A program made the translations under genes and the position numbers. A DNA stretch of 20,058 nucleotides from UBA2329 sp964577215 (GTDB taxonomy: Bacteria; Bacteroidota; Bacteroidia; Chitinophagales; Saprospiraceae): positions 1 through 20,058 of the forward strand of contig CAZNYK010000068.1 in NCBI GenBank assembly GCA_964577215.1. Direction: 5' to 3'. Shown one piece after another: positions 1 to 7,586 of the stretch; position 1 is the first letter of the stretch; every line of letters begins with the position of its first letter. Under the pieces are notes generated by a model. That model saw nothing but the letters and a program-made list of their open reading frames with translations. It did no database searches and was not told the origin of the DNA.

Positions 1-684
1 CCCTGTGCGCTCATCCGATGCCACCTGCCCGTCCACCAGCGTGATTACCCGGCGCGCCCGCTCGATGACGCGGGGGTCGTGCGTGGAGAAGAGAAAGGTG
101 GTGCGTTCGCGTTCGTTGAGCCGCGCCATGATGTCTAAAAGGTTTTGGGCCGTTTTTGAGTCCAAATTGGCGGTCGGCTCGTCGGCAAGGATGAAATCCG
201 GGGCCGGTGCGAGCGCCCGTGCCACAGCCACGCGTTGCTGTTGCCCGCCCGAGAGTTCCGAAGGGCGTTTGTCTGTTTTATCGTCCAAGCCCACTTCGTG
301 CAGCAAAGCCAAGGCGCGTTGCGCGCACTCTGTTTTGGGCCGTTTTTGCAGCAGCATGACAAACTCCACATTTTCCCTGGCCGTGAGCACAGGGATGAGG
401 TTATATGCCTGAAATACAAAGCCTATGTGGGTCTTGCGAAAGTCGATGAGTTTGTTGTCCGACATCTCGCTGATGACGTGCCCGCCAACTTCCACATAAC
501 CTTGGGTAGGCCGGTCCAACCCGCCGATGATATTCAGCAAAGTGGACTTGCCGGAGCCGGAAGGGCCTACAATTGCCGTAAACTCGCCTTCCTCGATCTC
601 CAAACTCACATCGCGAAGGGCTTCCACCGGGATCTTTTCCGGGTTGTAGACTTTGCCTACGTTGCGAACGGTGATGACTTTCAT
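1..684 (-). CDS. ABC transporter ATP-binding protein, LolD/MacB type (3' end outside window)
   Basis: This is the ATPase subunit of an ABC exporter of the LolD/MacB/FtsE class, which powers lipoprotein release, macrolide or peptide export, or similar envelope work together with a separate FtsX/MacB-like permease. The frame is open from ATG at 684 to the window edge, giving 228 residues. The family usually has about 225-235, so only a few residues are missing. All nucleotide-binding motifs are intact: Walker A GPSGSGKST (40-48), Q-loop FQAYN (91-95), signature LSGGQQQR (144-151), Walker B FILADEP (164-170) and the switch histidine in STHD (His202). The permease should lie left of the window, so the substrate cannot be told. 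The start is fixed by AAAGGA about 6 bases upstream and a promoter-like -7 box at 734-741. Confidence 0.93.
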   Translation of the reverse strand, partial: MKVITVRNVGKVYNPEKIPVEALRDVSLEIEEGEFTAIVGPSGSGKSTLLNIIGGLDRPTQGYVEVGGHVISEMSDNKLIDFRKTHIGFVFQAYNLIPVLTARENVEFVMLLQKRPKTECAQRALALLHEVGLDDKTDKRPSELSGGQQQRVAVARALAPAPDFILADEPTANLDSKTAQNLLDIMARLNERERTTFLFSTHDPRVIERARRVITLVDGQVASDERTG

Positions 685-733
685 GGTTGTCCTTTTTTTG
701 CATGGTACTCGTCGCTGGACGATTAGAACCATA

Positions 734-741
734 CAAAAATA
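734..741 (-). promoter_or_regulatory. Candidate -7 box (TATTTTTG) for the ABC ATPase gene
   Basis: The minus strand reads TATTTTTG, an exact match to the Bacteroidota -7 consensus TAnnTTTG, 49 bases upstream of the ABC ATPase ATG. Transcription would start near 727 and give a leader of about 40 bases. No good TTTG lies 19-21 bases further upstream, so the -33 element is weak. Confidence 0.4.
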
Positions 742-823
742 GTTAAACTCCGACAAGTCAGGCCAGGATTTCGTCCGGGGTAGATGGGTACTCGTCCAAC
801 GGTAAAAGAGGTGTCAAGCAGGC

Positions 824-859
824 AAAAAAAAGAGGCAGCACTACAAAGAGTACTACCTC
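824..859 (-). terminator. Strong rho-independent terminator, minus strand
   Basis: On the minus strand an 11-base-pair stem (arms 849-859 and 832-842) closes a 6-base loop and is followed at once by eight T (824-831). Two of the pairs are G-U, so the stem is complete only on the minus-strand RNA; on the plus strand they become C-A mismatches. This polarity makes the assignment firm. It ends either the transcript from the mevalonate kinase cluster (stop at 1050) or a short RNA started at the promoter at 975-1006, and it isolates both from the ABC ATPase gene. Confidence 0.75.
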
Positions 860-968
860 AGCCCTAACCAAATAAAACCAAATTATTTTTTACTCCTTCG
901 AGTATTTATTTTGATTTTTGATTTACCCGAGTGCCAGCATCTGCCATTGCAGGAAAAACACCGAATAG
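824..968 (-). ncRNA. Candidate small structured RNA or attenuated leader, about 145 nt
   Basis: A good Bacteroidota promoter (975-1006) and an intrinsic terminator (824-859) lie on the same strand with no credible ORF between them. The predicted RNA starts near 968. Its 5' part can fold with 959-967 pairing to 924-933 (about nine pairs with one bulge) around an inner CTGC-AATG-GCAG hairpin. A second hairpin, TACTC-GAAG-GAGTA, spans 891-904, and the terminator forms the 3' end. I recognise no known RNA family: I saw no 4.5S, tmRNA or convincing 6S signature. It could be a free-standing sRNA or a leader controlling read-through into the ABC ATPase gene 140 bases downstream. The folding was judged by eye. 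Confidence 0.35.
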
Positions 969-974
969 ATGGGA

Positions 975-1006
975 CAAAGATAAGTACTTTGTGTATAAAA
1001 TACAAT
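975..1006 (-). promoter_or_regulatory. Bacteroidota-type promoter upstream of the small-RNA candidate
   Basis: On the minus strand ATTG (1003-1006) is followed after 20 bases by TATCTTTG (975-982), an exact TAnnTTTG -7 box at the usual spacing. An A/T-rich tract (1017-1046) lies just upstream and could help polymerase binding. The promoter sits downstream of the mevalonate kinase stop codon, so it cannot serve that gene. It must feed the 824-968 RNA or the ABC ATPase further left. Confidence 0.5.
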
Positions 1007-1049
1007 TACAAGAGCCGAAAAAAATTTCTTTTTTTGAAAAAATTCTCCA

Positions 1050-1946
1050 CTAAAACCCCGGCGCCTCCAATTTCCATGCATTCAGCGAAGCTGTTGCCGA
1101 TGGCATGTCCCCGGCGAGACCGAGGAAAAAACCGCCGCCGCCGGCGCCGCAGAGTTTGAGCGCAAACCTGCCCTGAGTTAGTCCTTCCTTCCATGGCTGA
1201 TGCAATTCCTCCGGTATCATGGGCGCCAGGCGCTCGATCTGGAATGCGCTGACGGCAAAAAAATGCCGGCGCAGGTCATCGGGCCGGCCCTCCAGCCAGG
1301 CACGAATGGCGGCATCGGAATGATAGACTAATTCCCCTTGTACCAGTTGCTCGAAGGCGGGGTTTTCACATCTTTTTTTAAAGTATTGCACCAATGGCCC
1401 GGTTTGCCGGGAGCGGCCGCTGTCCAAAAGGAAAAGAATCAGCCCGTTGGCCTGAAGAGAAGGCAGGCTGACAGGCTCTATCCCGCCATCCGGCCTCAAT
1501 AAGACGGGGTGATCGAGATAGCAGATGAGTGGATCCACGCCGGAACTGGCGCCGTGGAAAAAGCTCTCCATGGCAGCAAGCATACGCCTGAGTTCCGGCA
1601 AGCGGTCCTTATCCGCAGCTGAAATCTTATGCGCGGCATACCGGTCGTACACTGCGGCGCACAAGGCGCCGGAACTTCCGAGGCCGTAGCCGGTGGGAAT
1701 ATTAGATTGGAAATACAGTCCTTCGCGCAAATCGGCCCGGAAGGCTTCCGCGTTGAGATCGATTTCCGGTTGTTGGGCATGAAGGTAATCCGCCCAGGCG
1801 TGCAGTTGCAATTGTTTGACCGGCGCATCGGTGGCGCTCCATGCCCAGTGCCCGCTATAAAGAGGCAGGGGCGCCGCGAGCGCGCTCGCCCCGCGCATGA
1901 GGATGTGTTCGCCGAAGAGGAGGACTTTGGCCGGGTAGGTCGTCAT
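1050..1946 (-). CDS. Mevalonate kinase (GHMP kinase family)
   Basis: The likely reaction is ATP-dependent phosphorylation of mevalonate to 5-phosphomevalonate in the cytoplasm. At 298 residues it has normal length and the three GHMP motifs: N-terminal AKVLLFGEH (6-14), the phosphate-binding PTGYGLGSSGA (84-94) and C-terminal KLCGAGGGG (264-272). The mevalonate-kinase-like segment ESFFHGASSGVDP (127-139) supplies the expected catalytic Asp138 and the metal-binding Glu127. The N-terminal style (PAKVLLFGEH, ALAAPLPLYSG) resembles Bacteroidota mevalonate kinases rather than galactokinase or homoserine kinase. Its ATG overlaps the stop of the CYTH gene (ATGA), so the two are translationally coupled. 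HMG-CoA reductase and IPP isomerase lie about 8-11 kb away on the other strand, which supports the pathway role. Another phosphorylated isoprenoid alcohol as substrate cannot be excluded. Confidence 0.85.
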   Translation of the reverse strand: MTTYPAKVLLFGEHILMRGASALAAPLPLYSGHWAWSATDAPVKQLQLHAWADYLHAQQPEIDLNAEAFRADLREGLYFQSNIPTGYGLGSSGALCAAVYDRYAAHKISAADKDRLPELRRMLAAMESFFHGASSGVDPLICYLDHPVLLRPDGGIEPVSLPSLQANGLILFLLDSGRSRQTGPLVQYFKKRCENPAFEQLVQGELVYHSDAAIRAWLEGRPDDLRRHFFAVSAFQIERLAPMIPEELHQPWKEGLTQGRFALKLCGAGGGGFFLGLAGDMPSATASLNAWKLEAPGF

Positions 1947-2455
1947 TTGTCAAACATATCGCTGTAGGACCAGGGCACCAATTCCTCGGGCCGTATGCCG
2001 AGCAGTTCCATGTACAAGCGGCACTGCTCGTACAACTCCTGCTCGCCGAGCAGGCCGTTTTGATCCTGCGCTTCTATTTCAACAAACGCCCCTAAGCCTT
2101 CTACCTCGTCGATGTGAAATTTGACATTGTCAATGTAGTATATCTCGCGCTTCTTTTTCACTTCTGCCCACATGCCGAGAGCGGCGCTGAGCAGAGGCTT
2201 GAGCGAGGCGCCGCCCGGCGAGGGGTACAGAAGCACTTCGGATTTGCCGGGCGCGGCTTCGTTGTCGCGCCGGTAAAAAATGAGCGCGTTTTCCACGTTG
2301 CCCTCGCGCAGTTTGAGCCGCCCTTCGGCCACGCGAAAATAGGTATCGGTTTGAAGGTCTTCGCCTGCGAAGCGCGCGCCGCGCTCGCGCAGGAAGGCCC
2401 GCACGGCATCCTGGCGGTCGCAGCGGGCTTTGACCTCAATATTGAGATGTTGCAT
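1943..2455 (-). CDS. CYTH-domain protein, class IV adenylate cyclase (CyaB)-like
   Basis: CYTH proteins form a tunnel-shaped beta barrel that binds organic or inorganic triphosphates with metal ions. Members are class IV adenylate cyclases, thiamine triphosphatases or inorganic triphosphatases. From ATG 2455 the product has 170 residues and begins with the family's N-terminal strand NIEVKARC (5-12). It also has the basic segments YFRVAEGRLKLRE and KKKREIYY and the acidic FHIDEVEGLGAFVEIE. In the first motif the leading Glu of ExExK is Asn, a variant I recall from the CyaB-like subgroup. A GTG at 2506 overlapping the flotillin stop would add 17 residues; ATG 2455 is preferred because CYTH domains normally start at this strand. 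The true reaction cannot be read from sequence. It sits between flotillin and mevalonate kinase. Confidence 0.8.
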   Translation of the reverse strand: MQHLNIEVKARCDRQDAVRAFLRERGARFAGEDLQTDTYFRVAEGRLKLREGNVENALIFYRRDNEAAPGKSEVLLYPSPGGASLKPLLSAALGMWAEVKKKREIYYIDNVKFHIDEVEGLGAFVEIEAQDQNGLLGEQELYEQCRLYMELLGIRPEELVPWSYSDMFDK

Positions 2456-2502
2456 AGCGGTAGTTTTGAAGGGTGAAAATACGGCGTAATCCGCAAATTC
2501 TA

Positions 2503-3921
2503 TCACGCTTCTTTTTCGGGTTCCTGCGCCGCAGGCGTTTCCTCTCCTTTCACATTACCCAGGTACTTGGGCAGTTCCATGCCGGCCATGTTGAAAAGGT
2601 CGCTGAGCGGCGGTACAGATTTGTAGAGGCCCGACACGAAGCGGGAGGTCGAATTGCCTTCCCCTTCGGCCTGCTTGCCGCCTTCCCACACGGTGACCTT
2701 GTCAATCTTGATGTTCTTGATGGCGTCCACTTGGGTTTTGACCAAGTTTTCGATCTTGTCGGCAATCATCATGAGCACGGCTTCGCGGGTGTTGCCGCCG
2801 GCGGCCTGCACGATCTTTTCGAAGCCCTCGGCCTGTTTGCTGAGCACTTCGTACAAGCCGCGCGCCTCGGCCTCTTGTTTGAGGAAAATGGCGTCGGCTT
2901 CGCCTTTGGCCATACGGCGAATTTGCTCAGCTTGTGCTTCTGCTTCGATTTCCATCTTCCGGCGCTGGATTTCTGCCTGCACGATGATATCGGCTTCTTT
3001 AGTGGCCTTTTCTCGGGCGGCGCGGGCCTCCTCGGCTTTTTGTTCGGCTAAGTAGGCATCTTCCAGGGCGTTGGCGGTCTGGATTTTCTCCGCCGATACG
3101 GCGTTTTTATTGGCTTCGGCCTCACGGATACGGCGCAGGGCTTCGGAGTTGGCAATGGTGATCTTGGCTAAGTTTTCGCCTTCTACGCTTTTGGCGTTGG
3201 CTTCGGCTTCGCCGACCTGGGCGAGCGCTTCGGCTTCCGACACCTTGATGCGCTGGTCTTTTTTGGCGTTGGCTTCGCCGATGGCGCCGTCGCGGTTTTT
3301 CTCCGCCACGCTCATGCGGGCGTCATTGACAGCTTTGGCGGCAGCTTCCTTGCCCAGGGCTTCTATGTAGCCCGACTCGTCCTGTATGTCGGTGATGTTT
3401 ACGTTGATAAGGGAAAGTCCGATCTTTTTGAGTTCTGCGCCCACGTTGGTGGAAACATTCGACAGGAACTTGTCGCGGTCGGCGTTGATCTCCTCGATAT
3501 CCATGGTAGCGACCACCAATCGCAACTGCCCGAAGATGATGTCTTTGGCAATGTCGCGGATTTCTTCCATGCTCTTGCCCAGCAGGCGTTCGGCGGCGTT
3601 TTGCATCACGCCCTCTTCGTTGGAGATCGCCACGGTGAAACGGGAGGGCACATCCACGCGGATGTTTTGCTTGCTGAGCGCGCGGCGCAGGTCCACGTCA
3701 ATGGAAATGGGGGAGAGGTCGAGGAATTCATAGTCCTGGATGACCGGCCACACAAACGCGGCGCCGCCGGCCAGGCACTTGGCCGAGCCGGAGCCTGTGC
3801 GCCCGTAGATGACGAGAATCTGGTCAGAAGGGCAGCGCTTGTAGCGGGAAATGAGAAAAGCTAAGGTAAAGACGGCCAGGAATACCAGCCCAACTACGAG
3901 AAAAAGAATGGAGGACAGCAT
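2503..3921 (-). CDS. Flotillin-family protein (SPFH domain)
   Basis: Flotillins are membrane scaffold proteins that oligomerise and mark ordered lipid patches (functional membrane microdomains). The 472-residue product has an N-terminal hydrophobic hairpin or anchor (4-25), an SPFH/PHB domain (about 30-200) and a long Ala/Glu/Lys-rich coiled coil (about 190-370) with repeated EAEA-type segments. The conserved C-terminal region (about 370-420) is followed by a variable tail. Length and architecture match FloT/YuaG and YqiK. The gene follows the NfeD-like gene by 27 bases, the same pairing as yuaF-floT in Bacillus subtilis, so the two products probably act together in the inner membrane. The ATG at 3921 directly precedes the membrane segment. 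Confidence 0.93.
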   Translation of the reverse strand: MLSSILFLVVGLVFLAVFTLAFLISRYKRCPSDQILVIYGRTGSGSAKCLAGGAAFVWPVIQDYEFLDLSPISIDVDLRRALSKQNIRVDVPSRFTVAISNEEGVMQNAAERLLGKSMEEIRDIAKDIIFGQLRLVVATMDIEEINADRDKFLSNVSTNVGAELKKIGLSLINVNITDIQDESGYIEALGKEAAAKAVNDARMSVAEKNRDGAIGEANAKKDQRIKVSEAEALAQVGEAEANAKSVEGENLAKITIANSEALRRIREAEANKNAVSAEKIQTANALEDAYLAEQKAEEARAAREKATKEADIIVQAEIQRRKMEIEAEAQAEQIRRMAKGEADAIFLKQEAEARGLYEVLSKQAEGFEKIVQAAGGNTREAVLMMIADKIENLVKTQVDAIKNIKIDKVTVWEGGKQAEGEGNSTSRFVSGLYKSVPPLSDLFNMAGMELPKYLGNVKGEETPAAQEPEKEA

Positions 3922-3948
3922 AGGATAGAAGTGTTATGGTGTGAATAG

Positions 3949-4545
3949 TTAATCGTCGGCAGGGGTCACCAGCAAGGTATTCTCTCGCAATACATCCGTC
4001 ACGAGTACTTTGGCGCCGGTGGGAATGGCGGGGCCGTCCGTAACGGCGTCCCATTCGCGCATCGCGTTGCGGGTTTTCACCGTCACGCGGCCTTTCCCAT
4101 TGCGGCCGGCAGGTATGAGCAAATAGACTTCGCCGGTTTGGAACAGAGCCTCCTGTACGGTAATATTGTCTTCCTGACCCAAGCGGGAAAACCAAAAGAT
4201 GAGATATGCCACCAAAAACATAGCGATCCCCCCCATCACCAAGCCCAGCAAAATAGCCAGCCATAAGCTGATGCCGGCGCCGAGCATAAGTACACCCGTC
4301 CAGCCCAGAAAAGCGAAAAACGCGATGATGCTGCGCACGGAAAACACGGAAAAATCGTGGTCGTGATCCAAAATTGAGGCATCGCCGTGTATTTCGGTAT
4401 CTGCATCGCCGCCGAGGTCCAAGCCGGTGAGCGTGAGGATGAACTGTATCAGCATGAGCACGCTGAACACGACAGCTATGATCCAGAAGACCTGCTCCGG
4501 CCGTTCCAAGCTCATCCACCAATCGCTCACGGTCAGGAAAATCAT
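3949..4545 (-). CDS. NfeD-like membrane protein (YuaF type)
   Basis: This is a 198-residue partner protein of flotillin. It has three hydrophobic membrane segments (about 18-40, 68-90 and 92-118) and an acidic linker between the first two with GDADTEIHGDAS. The C-terminal domain of about 70 residues (125-195) is beta-rich and fits the NfeD OB fold. It lacks the large ClpP-like protease domain of long NfeD proteins, so it is of the short YuaF type. It is the first gene of the NfeD-flotillin-CYTH-mevalonate kinase cluster, and the 123 bases upstream should hold the promoter. I find no exact TAnnTTTG box there. ATG 4545 was chosen; ATG 4515 is an alternative that still keeps all membrane segments. 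Confidence 0.82.
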   Translation of the reverse strand: MIFLTVSDWWMSLERPEQVFWIIAVVFSVLMLIQFILTLTGLDLGGDADTEIHGDASILDHDHDFSVFSVRSIIAFFAFLGWTGVLMLGAGISLWLAILLGLVMGGIAMFLVAYLIFWFSRLGQEDNITVQEALFQTGEVYLLIPAGRNGKGRVTVKTRNAMREWDAVTDGPAIPTGAKVLVTDVLRENTLLVTPADD

Positions 4546-4668
4546 AAGTCCCGTGCTTGAGGTTTAAAAATGGTTTTATTCGGTAGCGCTAAGATGTTAA
4601 ATAAATATGGCTGGTTACTTGTTCATTCGATAAAAGACCGAAAATTATCGGCAAAAGGCAGCAAGCGC

Positions 4669-5634
4669 TCAATATCCTCCCCTGCCCGAAAGTGCGCTAA
4701 CGGCCTTCAGCAACCGGTTGTGCGCCCGGAAAACTTTATAATGGGGCCGCATGCGGCCGCCGAATCCCCGAAAGACCTCCTCCAGGGGCTCCAGCATGCT
4801 GCCCTCGAAGTCGAAAGCAAGGCCTTTGCGGCCGCAAAATTGCAGGGCATTCCACACCAGCAGGTACAATGCTCCGCTGCCGCGCAGCGCAGGGTCGGCG
4901 CCGCTGAGGAGATAATAAGCCGTATGCGCGTCCCACACTAAGTACAGCCCCGCATGAAGCCGCCCGGCACCGTCTTCTGCCAGGAGAAGGAGCCGTTGGT
5001 CTCTGCCCCGCATGGCTGCATCCACCCGTTGCAATACAGATAAGGGCGCCGCCGGGATTTTGCCTTGCCTTTGCAGCGATTTTTCGTGCATGCGAAAAAT
5101 ATCTTCCACACCATCCGCTTCCAACACCCTGATCTCCTTCTCCGCCTTGCGGATGTGAGTGCGCACATTGCCGCGGAAATTGTCGAAAACGGCGTTCCAG
5201 TCGCCTGAATCATCTATTAGATAGGTGTAGTGGGTAGTTTGTTGAAAGCCGCGCCAATACGCGGGCAACCAGTTGCCAATTTCGGGATGCCATTCCTGGT
5301 AAAAAAAGGCCGTTAGGGGTAGTTGGTCCATGAGTTCGTTCATCACTTTCTTCTCAAAAGCATAACGACTCTCCTGCGCGGTCATATTGGGCGGATAAAA
5401 AAGGTATGGCCCGGAATAAGCGGTAAGCGGCGGCATTTTGACGATGGGGAAGCCCCAATACTTCGCCGTGCAATAGACCCAAATCCCGGTAATATTCCCT
5501 CCCTTGTCGAAAGCCATGGCGGCGCTCCAGCCCTCCGGTCCGGCTACGGCATCGAGCCAGCAGGGCTGGAAGTAGAGGGGAAGATCAAGTTCCATGCAGT
5601 ATCGGCGATATGCTTGTGATTTATTTTCTGCCAT
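4669..5634 (-). CDS. GNAT/FemAB-like acyl- or aminoacyltransferase
   Basis: The 321-residue protein resembles the large Bacteroidota group of FemAB/BioF2-like GNAT proteins (Acetyltransf_6 type), often found in polysaccharide or cell-wall loci. The pointers are the segment NFRGNVRTHIRKAEK (152-166), which matches the N.R..IRKA.K signature, and the C-terminal FDFEGSM (274-280) followed by FRGFGGRMRPHYKVF. The two-lobed layout fits a tandem GNAT fold. The acyl donor and acceptor are unknown. The open frame runs further upstream to 5862, but that part overlaps the preceding membrane-protein gene. ATG 5634, preceded by AGAGAAG and 7 bases after the upstream stop codon, is the sensible start. It is the last gene of a glycan-type cluster, which suggests modification of a surface glycan or its carrier. 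Confidence 0.75.
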   Translation of the reverse strand: MAENKSQAYRRYCMELDLPLYFQPCWLDAVAGPEGWSAAMAFDKGGNITGIWVYCTAKYWGFPIVKMPPLTAYSGPYLFYPPNMTAQESRYAFEKKVMNELMDQLPLTAFFYQEWHPEIGNWLPAYWRGFQQTTHYTYLIDDSGDWNAVFDNFRGNVRTHIRKAEKEIRVLEADGVEDIFRMHEKSLQRQGKIPAAPLSVLQRVDAAMRGRDQRLLLLAEDGAGRLHAGLYLVWDAHTAYYLLSGADPALRGSGALYLLVWNALQFCGRKGLAFDFEGSMLEPLEEVFRGFGGRMRPHYKVFRAHNRLLKAVSALSGRGGY

Positions 5635-5641
5635 GACTTCT

Positions 5642-7150
5642 CTACTTTTTTCTCTTCCAAATAGTGGTACCCGACTCAAGCGCTTCCAGCAATTCGTATT
5701 TTTTGACCAAATCCTCCCGGGAGAATTCAAACACTTTATCGGATGGTTTATGGGTAAATATGAGATACTCAAAGGGATGGCAAAGCGCGGGATCGGCAAG
5801 TTCCTGGATGAGTACCGCTCCAAACTTTTCCCTGAAAGGCTCGTACCGGCAGGGCCATGCATAAGTGAGCACGGGGCTTACGATGTTGTAGCGAAACCAG
5901 GGATTAAAAAAATCGCGGCTGGCATAGATAAGCTCCGGGTTGCGGCGCATCATTTCCCGGCCGGCATACTTTTCCACTAAAGCCACGTCTTCTTTGAGCT
6001 TGGCTTGTTCTCTTAATGCATTGGAAAACTGGCTGAAATTCCTCCACAGCAAGGTGAGCAGCAGGATGAAGATAAAACTTGCATACACCCGGATATGCCT
6101 GCGCATCATTGCCCACAAAAAAGGAAATGCAGGAATGAGGAACAGGGCCATCAAGCGCGTGGTAGCCGTGCGTATGAATACCAGGGGCAAAATGCACAGG
6201 GTAAGGAAAATCAGCACAAGCGCCGCTTTGGCCGGAAAATCATCCGGCAGCTTCTTGCCCCAAGGCAGTAACCGGCCCACAAACAAAAAGGTGACCAGGG
6301 CAAAAATGGGTAGGAAAAGCTCGGTGTGGTAAGTGAAATCGGCTGCGAAGCGCCGGAGAGAATCCAGGAAGCTGAAATCCTGCCACAATTGCCGGTAAGG
6401 AATGCCTTGAAGTGCAAACTGGAAATCACAGCTCCAGATTTCGCCGTAGATCATCTCTCCCAACAATGCTTTCTGGTTGGAAATGCTCCACACCCCAAAA
6501 GCAGCCTTGGTGAGCAGGGCCGGTACGGCAAGCGCGCCGAACACGCCCGCCAACGTCAGCAGGGCCAAGGCCCCTCTTTTTTCACGGTGATAGAAAAACA
6601 CCAAAGCTGGAAACAGCAGCGCAGGAATGAGATAATGAAACCGGAACCAATAGCTCGTACCTACAGCAAAGCCCACCACAACCGCCTGGCGGATGGTCAA
6701 AGTATCCAGGCGAGACAGCGCCCACAGCAAGATGGTGGCGGGAATGATGTCCATATGTGGGGAAAGGATCATCTCCATGTACAGGTAGCTGCTCAGGAAC
6801 AGGGCGAAAACCAGGATGCTATACTTATCCCTCGGGATGTGAAGCTGCCTGAAAACTACTTTTTCCAAAAGCAAGAGCGAGCAAACGGCAGCCAGCCCGG
6901 TGAGCAAGCGCTGCGACCACAGCAACTGCCCGGTCGCTTTTGTGAGCAAATAACTCAGGCCGGGATGCGCAAATCCCCAGTTGGTGTTCACGGCGTACTT
7001 CAGGCCGTATTGTTCGATGAGCAGGCAGTTCATGCCCAAGCCGGGAAAGTCGTTGCTGGTGGAAAAAGAGAATATCCAATTGTACAACGCGATGAGGGCA
7101 AGGAAAAGCCCCCGGTACCACCACCGGGAATATGTTGTTTGAATCTTCAT
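5642..7150 (-). CDS. GT-C-like polytopic membrane protein, putative glycosyltransferase
   Basis: This 502-residue protein has about ten hydrophobic segments, a first membrane helix (about 13-30) and an acidic residue (Asp34) in the first extracytoplasmic loop. A soluble C-terminal tail covers about the last 120 residues. That plan fits the GT-C superfamily (ArnT/PMT-like), whose members move sugars from polyprenyl-phosphate donors on the outer face of the membrane; membership here rests on topology, not on a diagnostic motif. The start is ATG 7150, which overlaps the TGA of the upstream gene (ATGA); an upstream frame extension to 7174 would lie inside that gene. Tight coupling to the upstream membrane protein and the downstream GNAT-like gene suggests one surface-glycan operon. 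Donor and acceptor cannot be inferred. Confidence 0.7.
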   Translation of the reverse strand: MKIQTTYSRWWYRGLFLALIALYNWIFSFSTSNDFPGLGMNCLLIEQYGLKYAVNTNWGFAHPGLSYLLTKATGQLLWSQRLLTGLAAVCSLLLLEKVVFRQLHIPRDKYSILVFALFLSSYLYMEMILSPHMDIIPATILLWALSRLDTLTIRQAVVVGFAVGTSYWFRFHYLIPALLFPALVFFYHREKRGALALLTLAGVFGALAVPALLTKAAFGVWSISNQKALLGEMIYGEIWSCDFQFALQGIPYRQLWQDFSFLDSLRRFAADFTYHTELFLPIFALVTFLFVGRLLPWGKKLPDDFPAKAALVLIFLTLCILPLVFIRTATTRLMALFLIPAFPFLWAMMRRHIRVYASFIFILLLTLLWRNFSQFSNALREQAKLKEDVALVEKYAGREMMRRNPELIYASRDFFNPWFRYNIVSPVLTYAWPCRYEPFREKFGAVLIQELADPALCHPFEYLIFTHKPSDKVFEFSREDLVKKYELLEALESGTTIWKRKK

Positions 7151-7586
7151 TCCACTATTCCATTTGCGCTGCAAGGCCGTTTCAGCAGGATCAACGCCGT
7201 GCCGGACTCCGGGTCTTCTATCACCTGCTCAACACAGTGCGGGAGCCACCGGGGCGGCGTTGCGTCTTTTTCCAGCACCAAAAAATCGACCTCGTACCGG
7301 TTGATGAATTCCATTTGGGCCTTCTCGAAACTGTATGCAGTATCATTTTGCCTCATCTGTTCCTTAAAACGGTAGAAAGGAGACAACTCGATGGCCGTTT
7401 TGCGCTCCGGGTAGGGCAGGTTGTTCATGTCTTCCGGTATGGAAATCTGGTTGGCCCAGTAGTTGTCGCCGATCTTTTTGAGGAAGTTGCAGGCGTAGCA
7501 TATGCGGGGGTCGGCGGAATAGGTGATATTCCTGGGCGGATAGATCACCGAAACCCCGATACGGTTTTTCCCTTGGAGGGCACGTT
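7147..7586 (-). CDS. C-terminal part of a membrane protein cut by the assembly gap
   Basis: The frame is open from the edge of the N run (7586) to a TGA at 7147-7149, about 145 residues. It reads ALQGKNRIGVSVIYPPRN just after the gap and later CYACNFLKKIG and VDFLVLEKDATPP. It looks like the soluble C-terminal tail typical of GT-C-like membrane proteins, matching the tail of the next gene in style. A GTG at 7546-7548 could serve as a start, but the frame continues sensibly upstream into the gap, so this is a 5'-truncated piece. It is most likely the end of the gene that begins at 8300. The two pieces lie in different frames only because 100 N is a placeholder length. Its stop overlaps the next ATG. 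Confidence 0.65.

Noticed and set aside
1017..1046. A/T-rich partial inverted repeat after the mevalonate kinase stop, possible terminator
   Set aside because: The stem would be almost only A-T pairs and the tract lies just upstream of a promoter, where A/T-rich DNA is expected. The clear terminator is at 824-859.
911..1159. Small plus-strand open frame of 82 codons
   Set aside because: Its end is antisense to the mevalonate kinase C-terminus with an Arg-run tail, no ribosome site, and it opposes the promoter and small-RNA region.
4638..4651. CCGA/TCGG hairpin followed by TCTTTTAT on the minus strand, possible terminator after the GNAT-like gene
   Set aside because: Only four base pairs and an interrupted T tract; too weak to call.
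5635..5862. Upstream extension of the GNAT/FemAB-like gene by 76 codons
   Set aside because: It lies wholly over the end of the membrane-protein gene in another frame, has no family similarity, and ATG 5634 has a purine-rich site just upstream.
6326..7375. A long plus-strand open frame of 349 codons opposite the membrane-protein genes
   Set aside because: It crosses the boundary between two well-supported minus-strand genes, has a low-complexity polar composition with no recognisable domain, and long antisense frames are expected in GC-rich coding DNA.
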